Below are positions 54,254-63,143 of a DNA stretch of 64,000 nucleotides, in pieces; positions within the stretch are counted from its first letter, which is position 1; each line of letters begins with the position of its first letter. The translations under genes and the position numbers were made by a program. Origin of the DNA: Pseudonocardia kunmingensis (GTDB lineage: Bacteria > Actinomycetota > Actinomycetes > Mycobacteriales > Pseudonocardiaceae); NCBI RefSeq assembly GCF_006716445.1, contig NZ_VFPA01000004.1, positions 682,001-746,000 on the forward strand, read 5' to 3'. The notes beneath the pieces were generated by a model. The model was not told where the DNA came from. It saw only the letters and a list, made by a program, of their open reading frames with translations, and made no database searches.

Positions 54254-54365
54254 ACTCTCCCCCTCTGGAGCACCTGGGGCACGGAGTGTAGACGGTTGAG
54301 CGCGCAGGATCACCCGACGGAGCAGCTTCCTGCCCCGCGGGAACGGTCGGCGGACGCGGTGCGCG

Positions 54366-55256
54366 TCAGGAGGAAATCAGCTCTGCGGCACGCTCCACGA
54401 TCGCGATGGAGCCGGCCCGGTCCGGGCAGGCCTCGAGGAGCGCGGCGAACGTCTCCCCGTACCGCCGCACCTGCTCCTCCGTCTCCAGGTACGTGGCGCC
54501 GTCGCGACCTTCGAGGTACACGACGTCCTGGTCCTGCTCGTCGGCGAACCGCAGCACCGCGAACGGCCCGCCGAGCACACCGGCGTGGACGAGGTCCAGC
54601 GGCGCGACCCGGAACTCCACCTCGGACAGGCCGTCGCGCAGCTGGCCCGCGAGGTGCTCGAGCTGCTTGCGCATCACCGCGGGACCACCGATCGGACGCC
54701 GCAACGCCTGCTCGGCGATCACGACCGCGAACCGCAGCCGGCCCTTCCCGGGGCGCCGCAGCACCTCCTGGCGCTGCATGCGCAGATCGACCAGCCTGCG
54801 GCGCTCGCCGCGCGTGCGCTCCGGGTAGAAGAAGCCCACCACCGCTTCGGCGAACTCCGCGGTCTGCAGGAGCCCCGGCACGAGGAAGGGCTCGAACGCC
54901 GAGATGGCCGTGGCGTCCTGCTCCAGCGCCAGGTACCGGCTGACCTCGTTCGAGACGACCGCGCCTTCGAACACGTCGCGGAAGTCGGTGACGAGCCCCT
55001 CGCCCGCACTCAGGCTGTCGGCGACGAGGCGCATCAGCTCGTCCTCGCGCTCGCGCGCGGCAGCACCGAAGAGCTCGACGAGATCGCGGACGTCCCGGTG
55101 CCGCGGTACACCCTTGCCGTTCTCGAGCCGGGAGACCTTGGACATCGAGCAGTCGAGGGTGCGGGCGGCGTCCTCGAGCTTGAGGCCCGCGGCGGTGCGC
55201 AGCTCCCGGAGCGCGGCGCCGAGCCGCCGCCGCGCGACAACGGGACTGCGAGACAC
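54366..55256 (-). CDS. XRE-DUF5753 transcriptional regulator (copy 1)
   Basis: The product is 296 residues from GTG 55256 with AGGAGGACCTCCAG. The XRE HTH (residues 8-60) contains LKLEDAARTLDCSMSKVSRLENGKGVPRHRDVRDL. The DUF5753 effector domain follows (VPGLLQTAEFAEAVV near 130, RMQRQEVLRRP, then LPL-like PLDLVHAGVLGGPFAVLRF). It is a WhiJ-like developmental/secondary-metabolism regulator paired with DUF397. The cassette is repeated at 55854-56935. Confidence 0.92.
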   Translation of the reverse strand: MSRSPVVARRRLGAALRELRTAAGLKLEDAARTLDCSMSKVSRLENGKGVPRHRDVRDLVELFGAAAREREDELMRLVADSLSAGEGLVTDFRDVFEGAVVSNEVSRYLALEQDATAISAFEPFLVPGLLQTAEFAEAVVGFFYPERTRGERRRLVDLRMQRQEVLRRPGKGRLRFAVVIAEQALRRPIGGPAVMRKQLEHLAGQLRDGLSEVEFRVAPLDLVHAGVLGGPFAVLRFADEQDQDVVYLEGRDGATYLETEEQVRRYGETFAALLEACPDRAGSIAIVERAAELISS

Positions 55257-55630
55257 CTGGAGGTCCTCCTCCTCGTCGACACCCGGCCGACCTGGCCACT
55301 CCTGCACGTGCCTGCGGCAAATTATCCGATCGACGCCGAGCGCCGACCAGCACCCCCGGCGTGGCGCGGCACGCGACCGCAGCGGCAGCCTCCGCGCCCG
55401 CCCCACACCCCGATGAACAGCGTCTCACCAGCGATGACAGGACCATCTCGACGCCGTGGGATGGCGGCGGAACGGCGGCGGGATGACCGACGATCCTAGC
55501 GGCCGCACCCGGCACTGGGAAGCGTGCACGGCCGACAACAGGCCGAGACTTGCCTCCTGCAATTGCACCGGACACTTCCACCACGTACTCTCATCACCGC
55601 ACAGCGGCAGTCCCGTACTAGCGGGAGCAG
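55257..55630. other. Divergent promoter region
   Basis: There is no gene. TTGCAC (55563) and TACTCT (55586) with a 17-base spacer form a good housekeeping promoter for the gene at 55631. It overlaps the palindrome TGCAATTGCA (55558-55567), which recurs at 56990-56999 before the second regulator. Confidence 0.6.
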
Positions 55631-55840
55631 GTGGTTGTGATGGAGTGGTCGATGTTCATCGGCGGCGGGGTCGGTCTCCTCATCGGCCTCGCCGTGCTCG
55701 TCGGGCAGATGCAGGCCCAGGAGAACGCGTGGCGGGCGATCGCGCGCGAGCGCCGCGAGCTCGGCGCGTGGCGGCGCGAGCTCACCGCAGCCGCCGAGTC
55801 GGATTGGTGCCCGAAATGCAGGCGGCAGCGGGAGCCCTGA
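55631..55840 (+). CDS. Small membrane protein with C-terminal CxxC
   Basis: The product is 69 residues from GTG 55631 (GTG 55637 and ATG 55640 are also in frame). One helix MFIGGGVGLLIGLAVLVGQM precedes a basic coiled segment RAIARERRELGAWRREL and ends WCPKCRRQ, a possible metal site. It lies between the two regulator cassettes on the opposite strand. Confidence 0.6.
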   Translation: MVVMEWSMFIGGGVGLLIGLAVLVGQMQAQENAWRAIARERRELGAWRRELTAAAESDWCPKCRRQREP

Positions 55841-55853
55841 CGAGCGGCGCGCC

Positions 55854-56054
55854 TCAGGCGAAGTCGAACTCGCCCGCGCGCACTCCCGCGACGAAGTCGC
55901 GCCACTCCGCGGGGGTGAACAGCAGCGGGAGCGTCTCCGGCGACTTGCTGTCGCGCACGGCGATCCCGCCGTCGGGCGCGACGCCGACCTCGACGCAGTT
56001 GCCGAGCGAGCAGAAGCTGCTCACCTTGTAGTCGATCACTTGAGGGCCTTTCAC
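55854..56054 (-). CDS. DUF397 protein (copy 2)
   Basis: The product is 66 residues from GTG 56054, overlapping the regulator's stop (GTGA). YKVSSFCSLGNCVEVGVAPDGGIAVRDSK, then LLFTPAEWRDFVAGVRAGEFDFA, is the DUF397 pattern. It is translationally coupled to the XRE-DUF5753 gene. Confidence 0.92.
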   Translation of the reverse strand: MKGPQVIDYKVSSFCSLGNCVEVGVAPDGGIAVRDSKSPETLPLLFTPAEWRDFVAGVRAGEFDFA

Positions 56055-56935
56055 CGGGGAGCGATTCTGCTGGCGTAACGAGCGATCAGCGCGCGCGACG
56101 CTTCCCGATCGAGGGACCGCTCGGCGGCGTCGGCGAACACATCCTTGTACAGGTCCACATCGGACCGGGACTCGAGGTAGTGATCACCGGCCGGACCCTC
56201 CGCGTACGCCACGTCGGAGGCGACCTCGTCGTCGAACTCGAGGATCACGAACCGCCCGAAGTGGGCGCGGTGCACGCCCGCGGAGAACGGGAGCACGCGG
56301 ATCGAGACGCCGGGCAGCTCACCGACGTCGAGCAGGGCGCCCAGCTGCGCCGCCATCACCTCGGCGCCGCCCGTGAGCCTCGAGAGCACCGCCTCGTCGA
56401 GCACCGCGCTGTAGCGCAACGGCGCCGTGGCCCGGCGCAGCGCCTGCTGGCGCATCAGGCGCAGCTCGACCAGCTGCTCGATCTCGTAGCGGCTGTGCTG
56501 CGGGAGCAGTGCGCGCATCACGGCCCGGGCGTACTCCGCCGTCTGCAGCAGGCCGTGCAGCACCGAGACGTCGAACGACCGGACGACGACGGCTTCCGAC
56601 TCGAGCGCCGGATACCGCCCGGAGAGGTCGAGGACGAACCGCTCGGGCGCGATGCCTTCGGTGTAGGGCTCCCACCACCCGTGCTCGCGGCCGTCGCGGA
56701 CGAGGCGCATCAGCATGTCGCGCTCGGTCTCGGACTCGACGCGGTAGATCTCCATCAACCGCCGCACGTCCGCCGGCTTCGGAACGCCCTTGCCCGTCTC
56801 CAGCCGGGAGACCTTCGAGGTGGAGCAGGGCACCTGGCGCGCGACCTGCTCCAGGTGCATACCGCTCCGGACACGCAGGCGGCGCAGCTCGGCGCCGAGC
56901 CGCCGGCGCGGCCCGGCGGGCCCCGGAGCCGTCAC
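56051..56935 (-). CDS. XRE-DUF5753 transcriptional regulator (copy 2)
   Basis: The product is 294 residues from GTG 56935 (GTG 56962 is possible). The HTH near residues 20-55 contains MHLEQVARQVPCSTSKVSRLETGKGVPKPADV. DUF5753 follows with VLHGLLQTAEYARAVMRALLPQ and IRVLPFSAGVHRAHFGRFVIL. It has the same architecture as copy 1 but is clearly diverged, so the duplication is old or the cassettes were acquired separately. Confidence 0.92.
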   Translation of the reverse strand: MTAPGPAGPRRRLGAELRRLRVRSGMHLEQVARQVPCSTSKVSRLETGKGVPKPADVRRLMEIYRVESETERDMLMRLVRDGREHGWWEPYTEGIAPERFVLDLSGRYPALESEAVVVRSFDVSVLHGLLQTAEYARAVMRALLPQHSRYEIEQLVELRLMRQQALRRATAPLRYSAVLDEAVLSRLTGGAEVMAAQLGALLDVGELPGVSIRVLPFSAGVHRAHFGRFVILEFDDEVASDVAYAEGPAGDHYLESRSDVDLYKDVFADAAERSLDREASRALIARYASRIAPR

Positions 56936-57246
56936 GCGGACGCTCCGACGCGGAATCTCCACACAATCGTCATGCAATCCCACCGCCTCTGCAATTGCAC
57001 GAGCGCTCCTGGTCCGGCATCCTAGAGCCGAGCCCGCAGCGTGATCGAGGCGACACACAGCGGGTCGGCGTCCCGGGAGAGGAGGCCACGGTGCAGACAC
57101 GACGACACCGGGATCTTCTCCGCAGTCCGCAAGCTGGACATCGTGGCTCCGCGATCTGGAGCCGCCGCATCCCGTCCCGGCCGATGCCGGGGTCCGAGCC
57201 GGTCCGACCGATCGTCGGGCGGCGCAGCACGGGAAAGGGGTCGACC

Positions 57247-57339
57247 GTGAAGAACAGGACGAGCGACGAGAACAAGTACGGCAAGACGACGAACGGCAAG
57301 ATCGGCACCACGCTCCCACCGCGGCGGTGGTCACCGTGA
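57247..57339 (+). CDS. Putative 30-residue basic peptide
   Basis: GTG 57247, after GGAAAGGGGTCGACC, opens a frame (VKNRTSDENKYGKTTNGKIG and ten more residues) ending at 57339. It is hydrophilic and Lys-rich, and its AT-richer codons stand out from the surroundings. It overlaps the next start by 13 bases, suggesting coupling. Weak because of size. Confidence 0.35.
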   Translation: MKNRTSDENKYGKTTNGKIGTTLPPRRWSP

Positions 57340-57521
57340 TCACCTTCATCGTGGCGGGCATCGTGCTCCTGGCACTCATCGCGATCACCGTCGGCATCGT
57401 CGATGCGGCGCAGGCGCCGAAGCGGCGGATGCTGGCCGCCGAGCGGCGGGCCCGGTGGGAGGCCACCCGGCCCTACGAGTTCGAACCGGCTCTGCTCGAC
57501 GACCCGTGGGACGACGACTGA
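57327..57521 (+). CDS. Small single-helix membrane protein
   Basis: The product is 64 residues from GTG 57327. A hydrophobic helix spans residues 3-25, followed by APKRRMLAAERRARWEATRPYEFEPALLDDPWDDD, a basic then acidic cytoplasmic tail. No family recognised. Confidence 0.55.
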   Translation: MVTVITFIVAGIVLLALIAITVGIVDAAQAPKRRMLAAERRARWEATRPYEFEPALLDDPWDDD

Positions 57522-57549
57522 GCAGGCGCGTCCGGCCGCTGCCCCCGAC

Positions 57550-58167
57550 CTAGAGGGCGCGGCGGCCGGACAGCGCGCGGCCCAGGGTGAGCTCGTCGGC
57601 GAACTCGAGGTCGCCTCCCATGGGCAGCCCGGAGGCGAGCCGCGTGACCGTGAGCCCCGGGAAGTCCCGCAGCAACCGCACGAGGTAGGTGGCCGTGGCC
57701 TCGCCCTCGGTGTTGGGATCGGTCGCGATGATCACTTCGGCGATCTCGGTCTCGTCGGTGGCCGGACCGGTGCCACCGAGGCGGGCGAGCAGCTCCCGGA
57801 TCCGCAGCGTGTCCGGGCCGACGCCGGCGAGCGGGTCGAGCGCTCCCCCCAGCACGTGGTAGCGGCCCTTGAACTCACGTGTGCGTTCCACCGCCAGCAC
57901 GTCCTTGGGCTCCTCCACGACGCAGACCAGGGTGGGGTCGCGGCGGGCGTCGGAGCAGTACCGGCAGCGCTCCCGTTCGGAGACGTTGCCGCACACCTCG
58001 CAGAACCGGACCCCCTGCTTGACCTTCTGCAGGACGTCCTGGAGCCGTGAGACGTCCGCCGGATCGGCGGCGAGCAGGTGGAACGCGATCCGCTGCGCGC
58101 TCTTCGGACCGACGCCCGGCAGCCGGCCCAGCTCGTCGATCAGGTCCTGGACCGGTCCTTCGAACAC
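57550..58167 (-). CDS. recR: Recombination protein RecR
   Basis: The product is 205 residues from GTG 58167. The HhH region LGRLPGVGPKSAQRIAFHLL is at residues 13-32, the four-Cys zinc finger FCEVCGNVSERERCRYC near 55-71, and the Toprim domain contains DPNTEGEATA. It acts with RecFO in recombinational gap repair. It lies 14 bases after the ybaB gene, as in most bacteria. Confidence 0.96.
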   Translation of the reverse strand: MFEGPVQDLIDELGRLPGVGPKSAQRIAFHLLAADPADVSRLQDVLQKVKQGVRFCEVCGNVSERERCRYCSDARRDPTLVCVVEEPKDVLAVERTREFKGRYHVLGGALDPLAGVGPDTLRIRELLARLGGTGPATDETEIAEVIIATDPNTEGEATATYLVRLLRDFPGLTVTRLASGLPMGGDLEFADELTLGRALSGRRAL

Positions 58168-58181
58168 GGCAGGAGAGTTCC

Positions 58182-58526
58182 CTAGCCCAGGCCGGGAAGG
58201 CCGAGGCCGCCCGCGGCGTCACCGAGGCCACCCGCCAGGGGGCCCATCTTCTCCGCCTGCAGCTCCTGCGCGGCGCGGGCGGCGTCCTGCATCGCCCCCA
58301 CGAGGAGGTCCTGCAGCGTCTCGACGTCCTCGGGGTCGACGATCTGCGGGTCGATCCGCACGGCCCGCACCTCACCCGCGGCCGTGGTGGTGACCTGCAC
58401 CAGCCCGTTGCCGGCCTGGCCCGTCACCTCCGTGGACGCCAGCTCGGCCTGGGCGGCGACGAGCTGCTCCTGCATCTTCTGCGCCTGCTGCAGGATCATC
58501 TGCATGTCAGGCTGACCCGGTTGCAC
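58182..58526 (-). CDS. YbaB/EbfC nucleoid-associated protein
   Basis: The product is 114 residues from GTG 58526 with GAGGAGACCGCTG. MQMILQQAQKMQEQLVAAQAELAS, GLVQVTTTAAGEVRAVRIDP and DPEDVETLQDLLVGAMQDA are the complete family motifs, with a Gly/Leu tail. It is a dimeric tweezer-like DNA-binding protein forming an operon with recR. Confidence 0.95.
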   Translation of the reverse strand: MQPGQPDMQMILQQAQKMQEQLVAAQAELASTEVTGQAGNGLVQVTTTAAGEVRAVRIDPQIVDPEDVETLQDLLVGAMQDAARAAQELQAEKMGPLAGGLGDAAGGLGLPGLG

Positions 58527-58584
58527 CAGCGGTCTCCTCGCACCTCGTCCTCGCGCCGGCGCGGCCGGCTCCGCTGCCAGGCTA

Positions 58585-58625
58585 GTGCTTCCCGCCGGAG
58601 GTTCGTCGGGGGTATCGGTGGATCC
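58585..58625 (+). repeat. 41-bp direct repeat, copy 1
   Basis: It begins GTGCTTCCCGCCGGAGG and ends GTATCGGTGGATCC, and is identical to 58749-58789. It lies 60 bases upstream of ybaB. Confidence 0.8.
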
Positions 58626-58725
58626 AGCTTCTCGCTGGGCGTGCCGGCGGGCAGCCCTCGTACCGGGCGTACTCGGGCTGTCCGCCGGTGCGGCCAGCGG
58701 GGAGCTGGGCCGCCGAGACCCGTGG

Positions 58726-58769
58726 CGAACCTCCGGCGGGGAGCACTGGTGCTTCCCGCCGGAGGTTCG
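58726..58769. repeat. 21-bp hairpin formed with repeat copy 2
   Basis: The left arm 58726-58746 (CGAACCTCCGGCGGGGAGCA and C) pairs with 58749-58769, the first half of the direct repeat, with one mismatch and a two-base gap. It can act as terminator or REP-like element. Confidence 0.7.
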
Positions 58770-58789
58770 TCGGGGGTATCGGTGGATCC
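58749..58789 (+). repeat. 41-bp direct repeat, copy 2
   Basis: It is identical to 58585-58625, 164 bases apart. With the inverted arm at 58726 it makes a direct-plus-inverted arrangement like a BIME or miniature element. Confidence 0.8.
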
Positions 58790-58813
58790 CTACGCGCCTG
58801 CGAGGCTGTCCGC

Positions 58814-59578
58814 GTGCGCACCCCCGGATGGGTCCTCCTGCTCGTCGCGGCCCTGACCGCCACCGGCTGCACCGGTGCGGCCGCCGCCATCCCCGCTGAC
58901 GTCCCTGCCACCACCCCCGCCGCGGCCCCTCCCGTGGTCGTCCTCGATCCCGGGCACAACGGGCGCAACGGTGCCGAGCCGGCCGCGATCCGCCGCCCCG
59001 TCCCGGACGGCCGCGGCGGGACGAAGGCGTGCAACACCACCGGGACCGCCACCGACGCGGGGTACCCCGAGCACGCGTTCGCCTTCGACGTCGCCACCCG
59101 CGTGCGGCAGCAGCTCAGCGCGGCAGGCGTGCAGGTCGTGCTCACCCGCCCGGACGACGACGGCGTCGGCCCCTGCGTCGACGAACGCGGCCGGGCCGGG
59201 GAGGTCGCCGATGCCGCGGCCGTCGTGTCGATCCACGCGGACGGCGCCGCGCCCGGCGCCTCGGGCTTCCACGTGGCCTACTCCGCTCCCCCGCTGAACC
59301 CCGCGCAGGCCGGGCCGGCCCTGCAGCTCGCCCACCTGCTGCGCGACTCCCTGCGCGCGGGTGGCTTCCCGGACTCCGACTACATCGGCGACGACGCCCT
59401 CTCGGCCCGCGCCGACCTCGCCGGCCTGAACCACGCCACGCGCCCCACCGTCCTGGTCGAGTGCGCGAACATGCGCAACGCCGAGGAGGCCGCCCTCGTC
59501 TCCGCCCCCGAGGGCCGCGCCCGCTACGCCGCCGCGATCGCCGAGGGCGTGCTGGCGTTCCTGGGCCGGGAGGGCTGA
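58814..59578 (+). CDS. N-acetylmuramoyl-L-alanine amidase (Amidase_3, Rv3717/Ami1-like)
   Basis: The product is 254 residues from GTG 58814. The signal peptide ends near LTATGC, a weak lipobox. Zinc ligands are His48 (LDPGHNG), Glu86 (YPEHAF) and His141 (SIHADG); the catalytic Glu is in VLVECANMRN near 220. Cys74 and Cys121 could form the disulfide known in Rv3717. It cleaves the peptide stem from murein in the periplasm. Placement between ybaB and dnaX on the opposite strand is exactly as in mycobacteria. Confidence 0.92.
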   Translation: MRTPGWVLLLVAALTATGCTGAAAAIPADVPATTPAAAPPVVVLDPGHNGRNGAEPAAIRRPVPDGRGGTKACNTTGTATDAGYPEHAFAFDVATRVRQQLSAAGVQVVLTRPDDDGVGPCVDERGRAGEVADAAAVVSIHADGAAPGASGFHVAYSAPPLNPAQAGPALQLAHLLRDSLRAGGFPDSDYIGDDALSARADLAGLNHATRPTVLVECANMRNAEEAALVSAPEGRARYAAAIAEGVLAFLGREG

Positions 59579-59720
59579 GCCCGCGGGCCGGGTGAGCACC
59601 GGTCCAGGTCAGCGCCGCGCCGGGTTCGCGGCGCCTTGCCGCCGAGCCTCATGACCAGCGTGTCGGCGCGTTCGCGGGTCGAAATCGCCCGTTCTTGCGC
59701 CGAAGCACGGCTCCCACCCG

Positions 59721-59769
59721 GACGAACGGCACTCTCGTCGGTACCTAGCCGACGAAAGTGCCGTTCGTC
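59721..59769. terminator. 22-bp hairpin (family copy B) between amidase and dnaX
   Basis: The arms 59721-59742 and 59748-59769 have two mismatches. It is nearly identical to 40698-40746 over the whole 49 bases, and again lies between convergent stops (59578, 59792). Confidence 0.85.
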
Positions 59770-59791
59770 ATGCGAATCGCTTCCCCGAGCC

Positions 59792-62089
59792 CTAGCGCGG
59801 ATCGATCGCCCGGGCGCCCAGCTGCGTGGTCAGGAGCTCGATCGCGGCCTCCTCCGGGTCGCGGCGCTCGGCGTCGTTCACGGGCACGGCGGCCTCCGCG
59901 AGCATCGCCTCCTCGTCGTCCTCCGGAGGGGCGTCGTCGTCGGGGGGCTCGGGCGGGAGGGGCACGCCGTCGTCCGGGGCACCACCCGTGGACCGCCGGA
60001 CCGGCGGCGGGCGGTGGGACCGCGTCGGGGGCGGCCCGGCCTGCTGGCGCTGCTGCGGGGCGTCGCCGGGTGCAGGGCGACGCGGTGGGGTGCTGCGGCT
60101 CCCGCTCGACGGGGCCGGGGCCGGCGCCGGGGCGTCACCGTGCTCGCACCGCACCTGCCACCGGACTCCGAGGACGGTGTGCAGCGCGGCCGAGACGATG
60201 TCGGCGTTGCGCGGCTCCGACAGGCGCCGGGCGAGCGAGGGGGCACCGATCCCGAGCACGAGGGTGTCGCCCTGCACCGCCCGGACCGTGGCGTTGACGA
60301 GCATGGCCTCGATGCTGCGGCTCTGCGCCCGCGCGGCCGACAGCACCTCCGACCAGACCCGGCGCACCGCTGTGGCATCGAGGGCGGACGGCTCCCCCGC
60401 AGGGGGCTCGGCCACCGGCGCGGGCGACCGCGGCGGCGCCGACTCCCGCGCCCCCGACTCCGGCGCAGCCCGCTCCTGCGACGACGGCCCGTGCGCGGAC
60501 GGCGGCGCGGTCGGTTGCGGCCCGGGCTGCCGGGGCGAGGACGGCTGCTGTCGCGCCGTCGGCTGCTGGGCGGGCGGCTGCGCGACGGGCCGCTGCTGGG
60601 CCGGCGACCGCGGCCCGGGTTCCTGCTGTCCGGCCGGCGGCTGCGGGCCGGGCGACTGCGGCGCGGCCGCCGCCGGCGAGGCCGGGGGCCGCTGTGGCGC
60701 CGACTGCGGCGCCTCCGGGCCGGGCGCCGCGGCACGGGGTGGCGGCCCTGGCGGCTCCTGGCCCGCGGAGCGGCCTCGTTCCTGCCCGGCGGGATCGGCC
60801 CCCGCGCCCGCGGTGACGGGGACCGGGCGGTCCCCCGCTCCCGACGCCGGGCCGGAGCTCGGCCTGCGGAAGGTGCGCCTGCCCTCGGCCTCGGGATCCG
60901 CGGCATCCTGGCCGCCCGGTGCCGCGGCGATCGCGTTGCGCCGCTCGAGCCGCTCCAACCGCTCCAGGAGGCCCGGTTCGGCCGTGGTGGCGGCGGGCAG
61001 CAGCATGCGGGCGCACAGCAGCTCGAGCAGCAGCCGCGGCGCGGTGGCGCCGCGCATCTCGGTGAGCCCGGTGTGCACGATCTCGCCGTACCGGGCGAGG
61101 GTGGCCGCGCCGATCTTGCCGGCCTGCTCGCTCATGCGCGCGATCTCGTCGTCGGCGGCCTCGACCAGCCCGCGCTCCGCGGCCTCCGGCACGGCCTGGA
61201 AGAGCACGAGGTCGCGCAGCCGCTGCAGGAGGTCGGCGGCGAAGCGGCGGGGGTCGTGCCCCGCCTCGACGAGCCGGTCGACGGCCTCGAACACCGCGGC
61301 CCGGTCGCCCGCGGCGAGCGCGTCGACCACGTCGTCGATCAGGGCGACGTCGGTGACGCCGAGGAGCGCCACCGCGCGCTCGTAGGTGACCCCTTCCGGG
61401 CCGGCGCCGGCGAGCAGCTGGTCGAGCACCGAGAGGGTGTCGCGCGCCGACCCGCCGCCTGCGCGCAGCACCAGCGGGTAGACCGGCGGCGCCACGACCG
61501 CGCCCTCGTCGGCGCAGATGCGCTCCAGCAGCTTGCGCAGCGTGCCCGGCGGGATCAGCCGGAACGGGTAGTGGTGGGTGCGGGAGCGGATCGTGGGCAG
61601 CACCTTGTCCGGCTCGGTGGTGGCGAACACGAACACCAGGTGCTCCGGCGGCTCCTCCACGATCTTCAGCAGGGCGTTGAAGCCCTGCGTGGTGATCATG
61701 TGCGCCTCGTCGACGATGAACACCCGGTAGCGCGACTCGGCGGGCGCGAAGAACGCGCGGTCACGCAGCTCGCGGGTGTCGTCGACACCGCCGTGGGAGG
61801 CGGCGTCCAGCTCGGTGACGTCGATGTTGCCCGGGCCGCCCGGCGCCAGCGAGACGCACGACGGGCAGGTGCCGCACGGGTCGGGCGTGGGGCCGCGCAC
61901 GCAGTTGAGCGAGCGGGCGAGGATGCGCGCCGAGGACGTCTTCCCGCAGCCCCGCGGGCCCGAGAACAGGTACGCGTGGTTGATGCGCCCCGCCCCCAGA
62001 GCGGTGCTCAGCGGCTCGGTGACGTGTTCCTGCCCGACCACCTCGGCGAACTTCGCCGGGCGGTACTTGCGGTACAGAGCCAGCGCCAC
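59792..62089 (-). CDS. dnaX: DNA polymerase III gamma/tau subunit
   Basis: The product is 765 residues from GTG 62089 (ALALYRKYRPAKFAEVVGQ). Walker A GPRGCGKT is at 44-51, zinc-binding Cys63, Cys72, Cys75 and Cys78, then RVFIVDEAHM (Walker B) and GSARDTLSVLDQLL. About 220 Pro/Gln/Gly-rich residues separate the clamp-loader core from a C-terminal tau-like domain and an acidic tail. It loads the sliding clamp. No obvious slippery A-run was noticed for frameshifting to gamma. Confidence 0.95.
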   Translation of the reverse strand: MALALYRKYRPAKFAEVVGQEHVTEPLSTALGAGRINHAYLFSGPRGCGKTSSARILARSLNCVRGPTPDPCGTCPSCVSLAPGGPGNIDVTELDAASHGGVDDTRELRDRAFFAPAESRYRVFIVDEAHMITTQGFNALLKIVEEPPEHLVFVFATTEPDKVLPTIRSRTHHYPFRLIPPGTLRKLLERICADEGAVVAPPVYPLVLRAGGGSARDTLSVLDQLLAGAGPEGVTYERAVALLGVTDVALIDDVVDALAAGDRAAVFEAVDRLVEAGHDPRRFAADLLQRLRDLVLFQAVPEAAERGLVEAADDEIARMSEQAGKIGAATLARYGEIVHTGLTEMRGATAPRLLLELLCARMLLPAATTAEPGLLERLERLERRNAIAAAPGGQDAADPEAEGRRTFRRPSSGPASGAGDRPVPVTAGAGADPAGQERGRSAGQEPPGPPPRAAAPGPEAPQSAPQRPPASPAAAAPQSPGPQPPAGQQEPGPRSPAQQRPVAQPPAQQPTARQQPSSPRQPGPQPTAPPSAHGPSSQERAAPESGARESAPPRSPAPVAEPPAGEPSALDATAVRRVWSEVLSAARAQSRSIEAMLVNATVRAVQGDTLVLGIGAPSLARRLSEPRNADIVSAALHTVLGVRWQVRCEHGDAPAPAPAPSSGSRSTPPRRPAPGDAPQQRQQAGPPPTRSHRPPPVRRSTGGAPDDGVPLPPEPPDDDAPPEDDEEAMLAEAAVPVNDAERRDPEEAAIELLTTQLGARAIDPR

Positions 62090-62189
62090 GACCGCGAGGC
62101 TACCCATCGCCACCGACGCTCCGGCACGGCATGGCACCCCCGGGACCGCCGGGCACGTCCGCGAGGCCGGCGTGCCCGTCCCGGTGGCG

Positions 62190-62987
62190 TCAGTGGTGGC
62201 GGTGGGGCTCCGAGGTCACCGCTCCCGCGCCGGGACGGGACCACTGGATGGTGGGCCGCCCGCCGGTCCACTCGTTCCCCACACCGTCCTCGTGAGCGCG
62301 CCAGAACCAGCCCGGGGCCTTGCCGTCGGGCCAGCCCTCAGGGGTGCCCTGCCAGGCTTCCACGCGGCCACGAACGGTCATGTCGAGCAGGGCGAGCGCG
62401 GGCATCGTCGCCTCGGCGCCCCGGCCGGTGACGGTGTTGGTGAGGAACACTCGGTCACCGTGGCGCAGGAAGCACGTCCAGGTGCCGAAGTCCTCGCCGC
62501 TCACGATCTCGTCCTCGACGTCGGCGACGGAGTACCAGTGGTGGGGGTAGCCCATGAACTCGACGAACGGCTCGAGCTCCTCGTAGGGCGCCTTGGCGAA
62601 CACGGCGAACGAGACGCCCCGCGCGTGGAGGTAGGCCGGGTCCTGCACCGCGAAGTAGGTCAGGGTGCAGCCCTCGCACTGGTTCTCGGGCGGCTCGCCC
62701 GGGTGCCACATGTGCTTGTAGACGACGAGCTCCTCGCGGCCGTCGAACAGGTCGAGAAGGGGGCGCGGCCCGTCCGGCCCGATGACGGTGATGGTCGCGT
62801 CGACCTCCGTCATCGGCAGCCTGCGGCGGGCCGCGGCGATCGCGTCACCCTCCCGGGTGTGCGCCTTCTCCCGCACCAGCAGCTCGTCGCGGGAGGCCTG
62901 CCAGGCTTCGCGGTCGACGATCGGCGGGACGGCGACGGCGGGCGTCGTCCCGTGGTCGGTGGTGCGGTCCACGCGCGCTCCGGTCAT
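62190..62987 (-). CDS. DUF899 thioredoxin-like protein (paralogue 3)
   Basis: The product is 265 residues from ATG 62987 with GGGAGCAGGAC. The motifs are LVREKAHTREGDAIAAARRRLP, HPGEPPENQCEGCT with Cys104 and Cys107, and a C-terminal GGRPTIQWSRPG. It differs from the other two in the middle (TYFAVQDPAYLHARGVSFAVF) and has a His-rich tail. It lacks the TCGGCCGGCCGGCCGA upstream palindrome. Confidence 0.88.
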   Translation of the reverse strand: MTGARVDRTTDHGTTPAVAVPPIVDREAWQASRDELLVREKAHTREGDAIAAARRRLPMTEVDATITVIGPDGPRPLLDLFDGREELVVYKHMWHPGEPPENQCEGCTLTYFAVQDPAYLHARGVSFAVFAKAPYEELEPFVEFMGYPHHWYSVADVEDEIVSGEDFGTWTCFLRHGDRVFLTNTVTGRGAEATMPALALLDMTVRGRVEAWQGTPEGWPDGKAPGWFWRAHEDGVGNEWTGGRPTIQWSRPGAGAVTSEPHRHH

Positions 62988-63143
62988 GTCCTGCTCCCTC
63001 TCTCGGACGGGCTCCACCGGTACAGACCGGCGCGACCACCGGAAGTCATCGGTGGCAGCGGCAGCGGAGAGGCACGGAGGCCGCAGGTCCGAGGGGGTTT
63101 CGACGAGCGGGCCCGTGAGCGGGACCCGGGTCGGGACGAAAGG

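Noticed and set aside
59636..62431. 931-residue plus-strand ORF
   Set aside because: It is antisense to dnaX; its repeats mirror the Pro/Gln-rich linker of DnaX.
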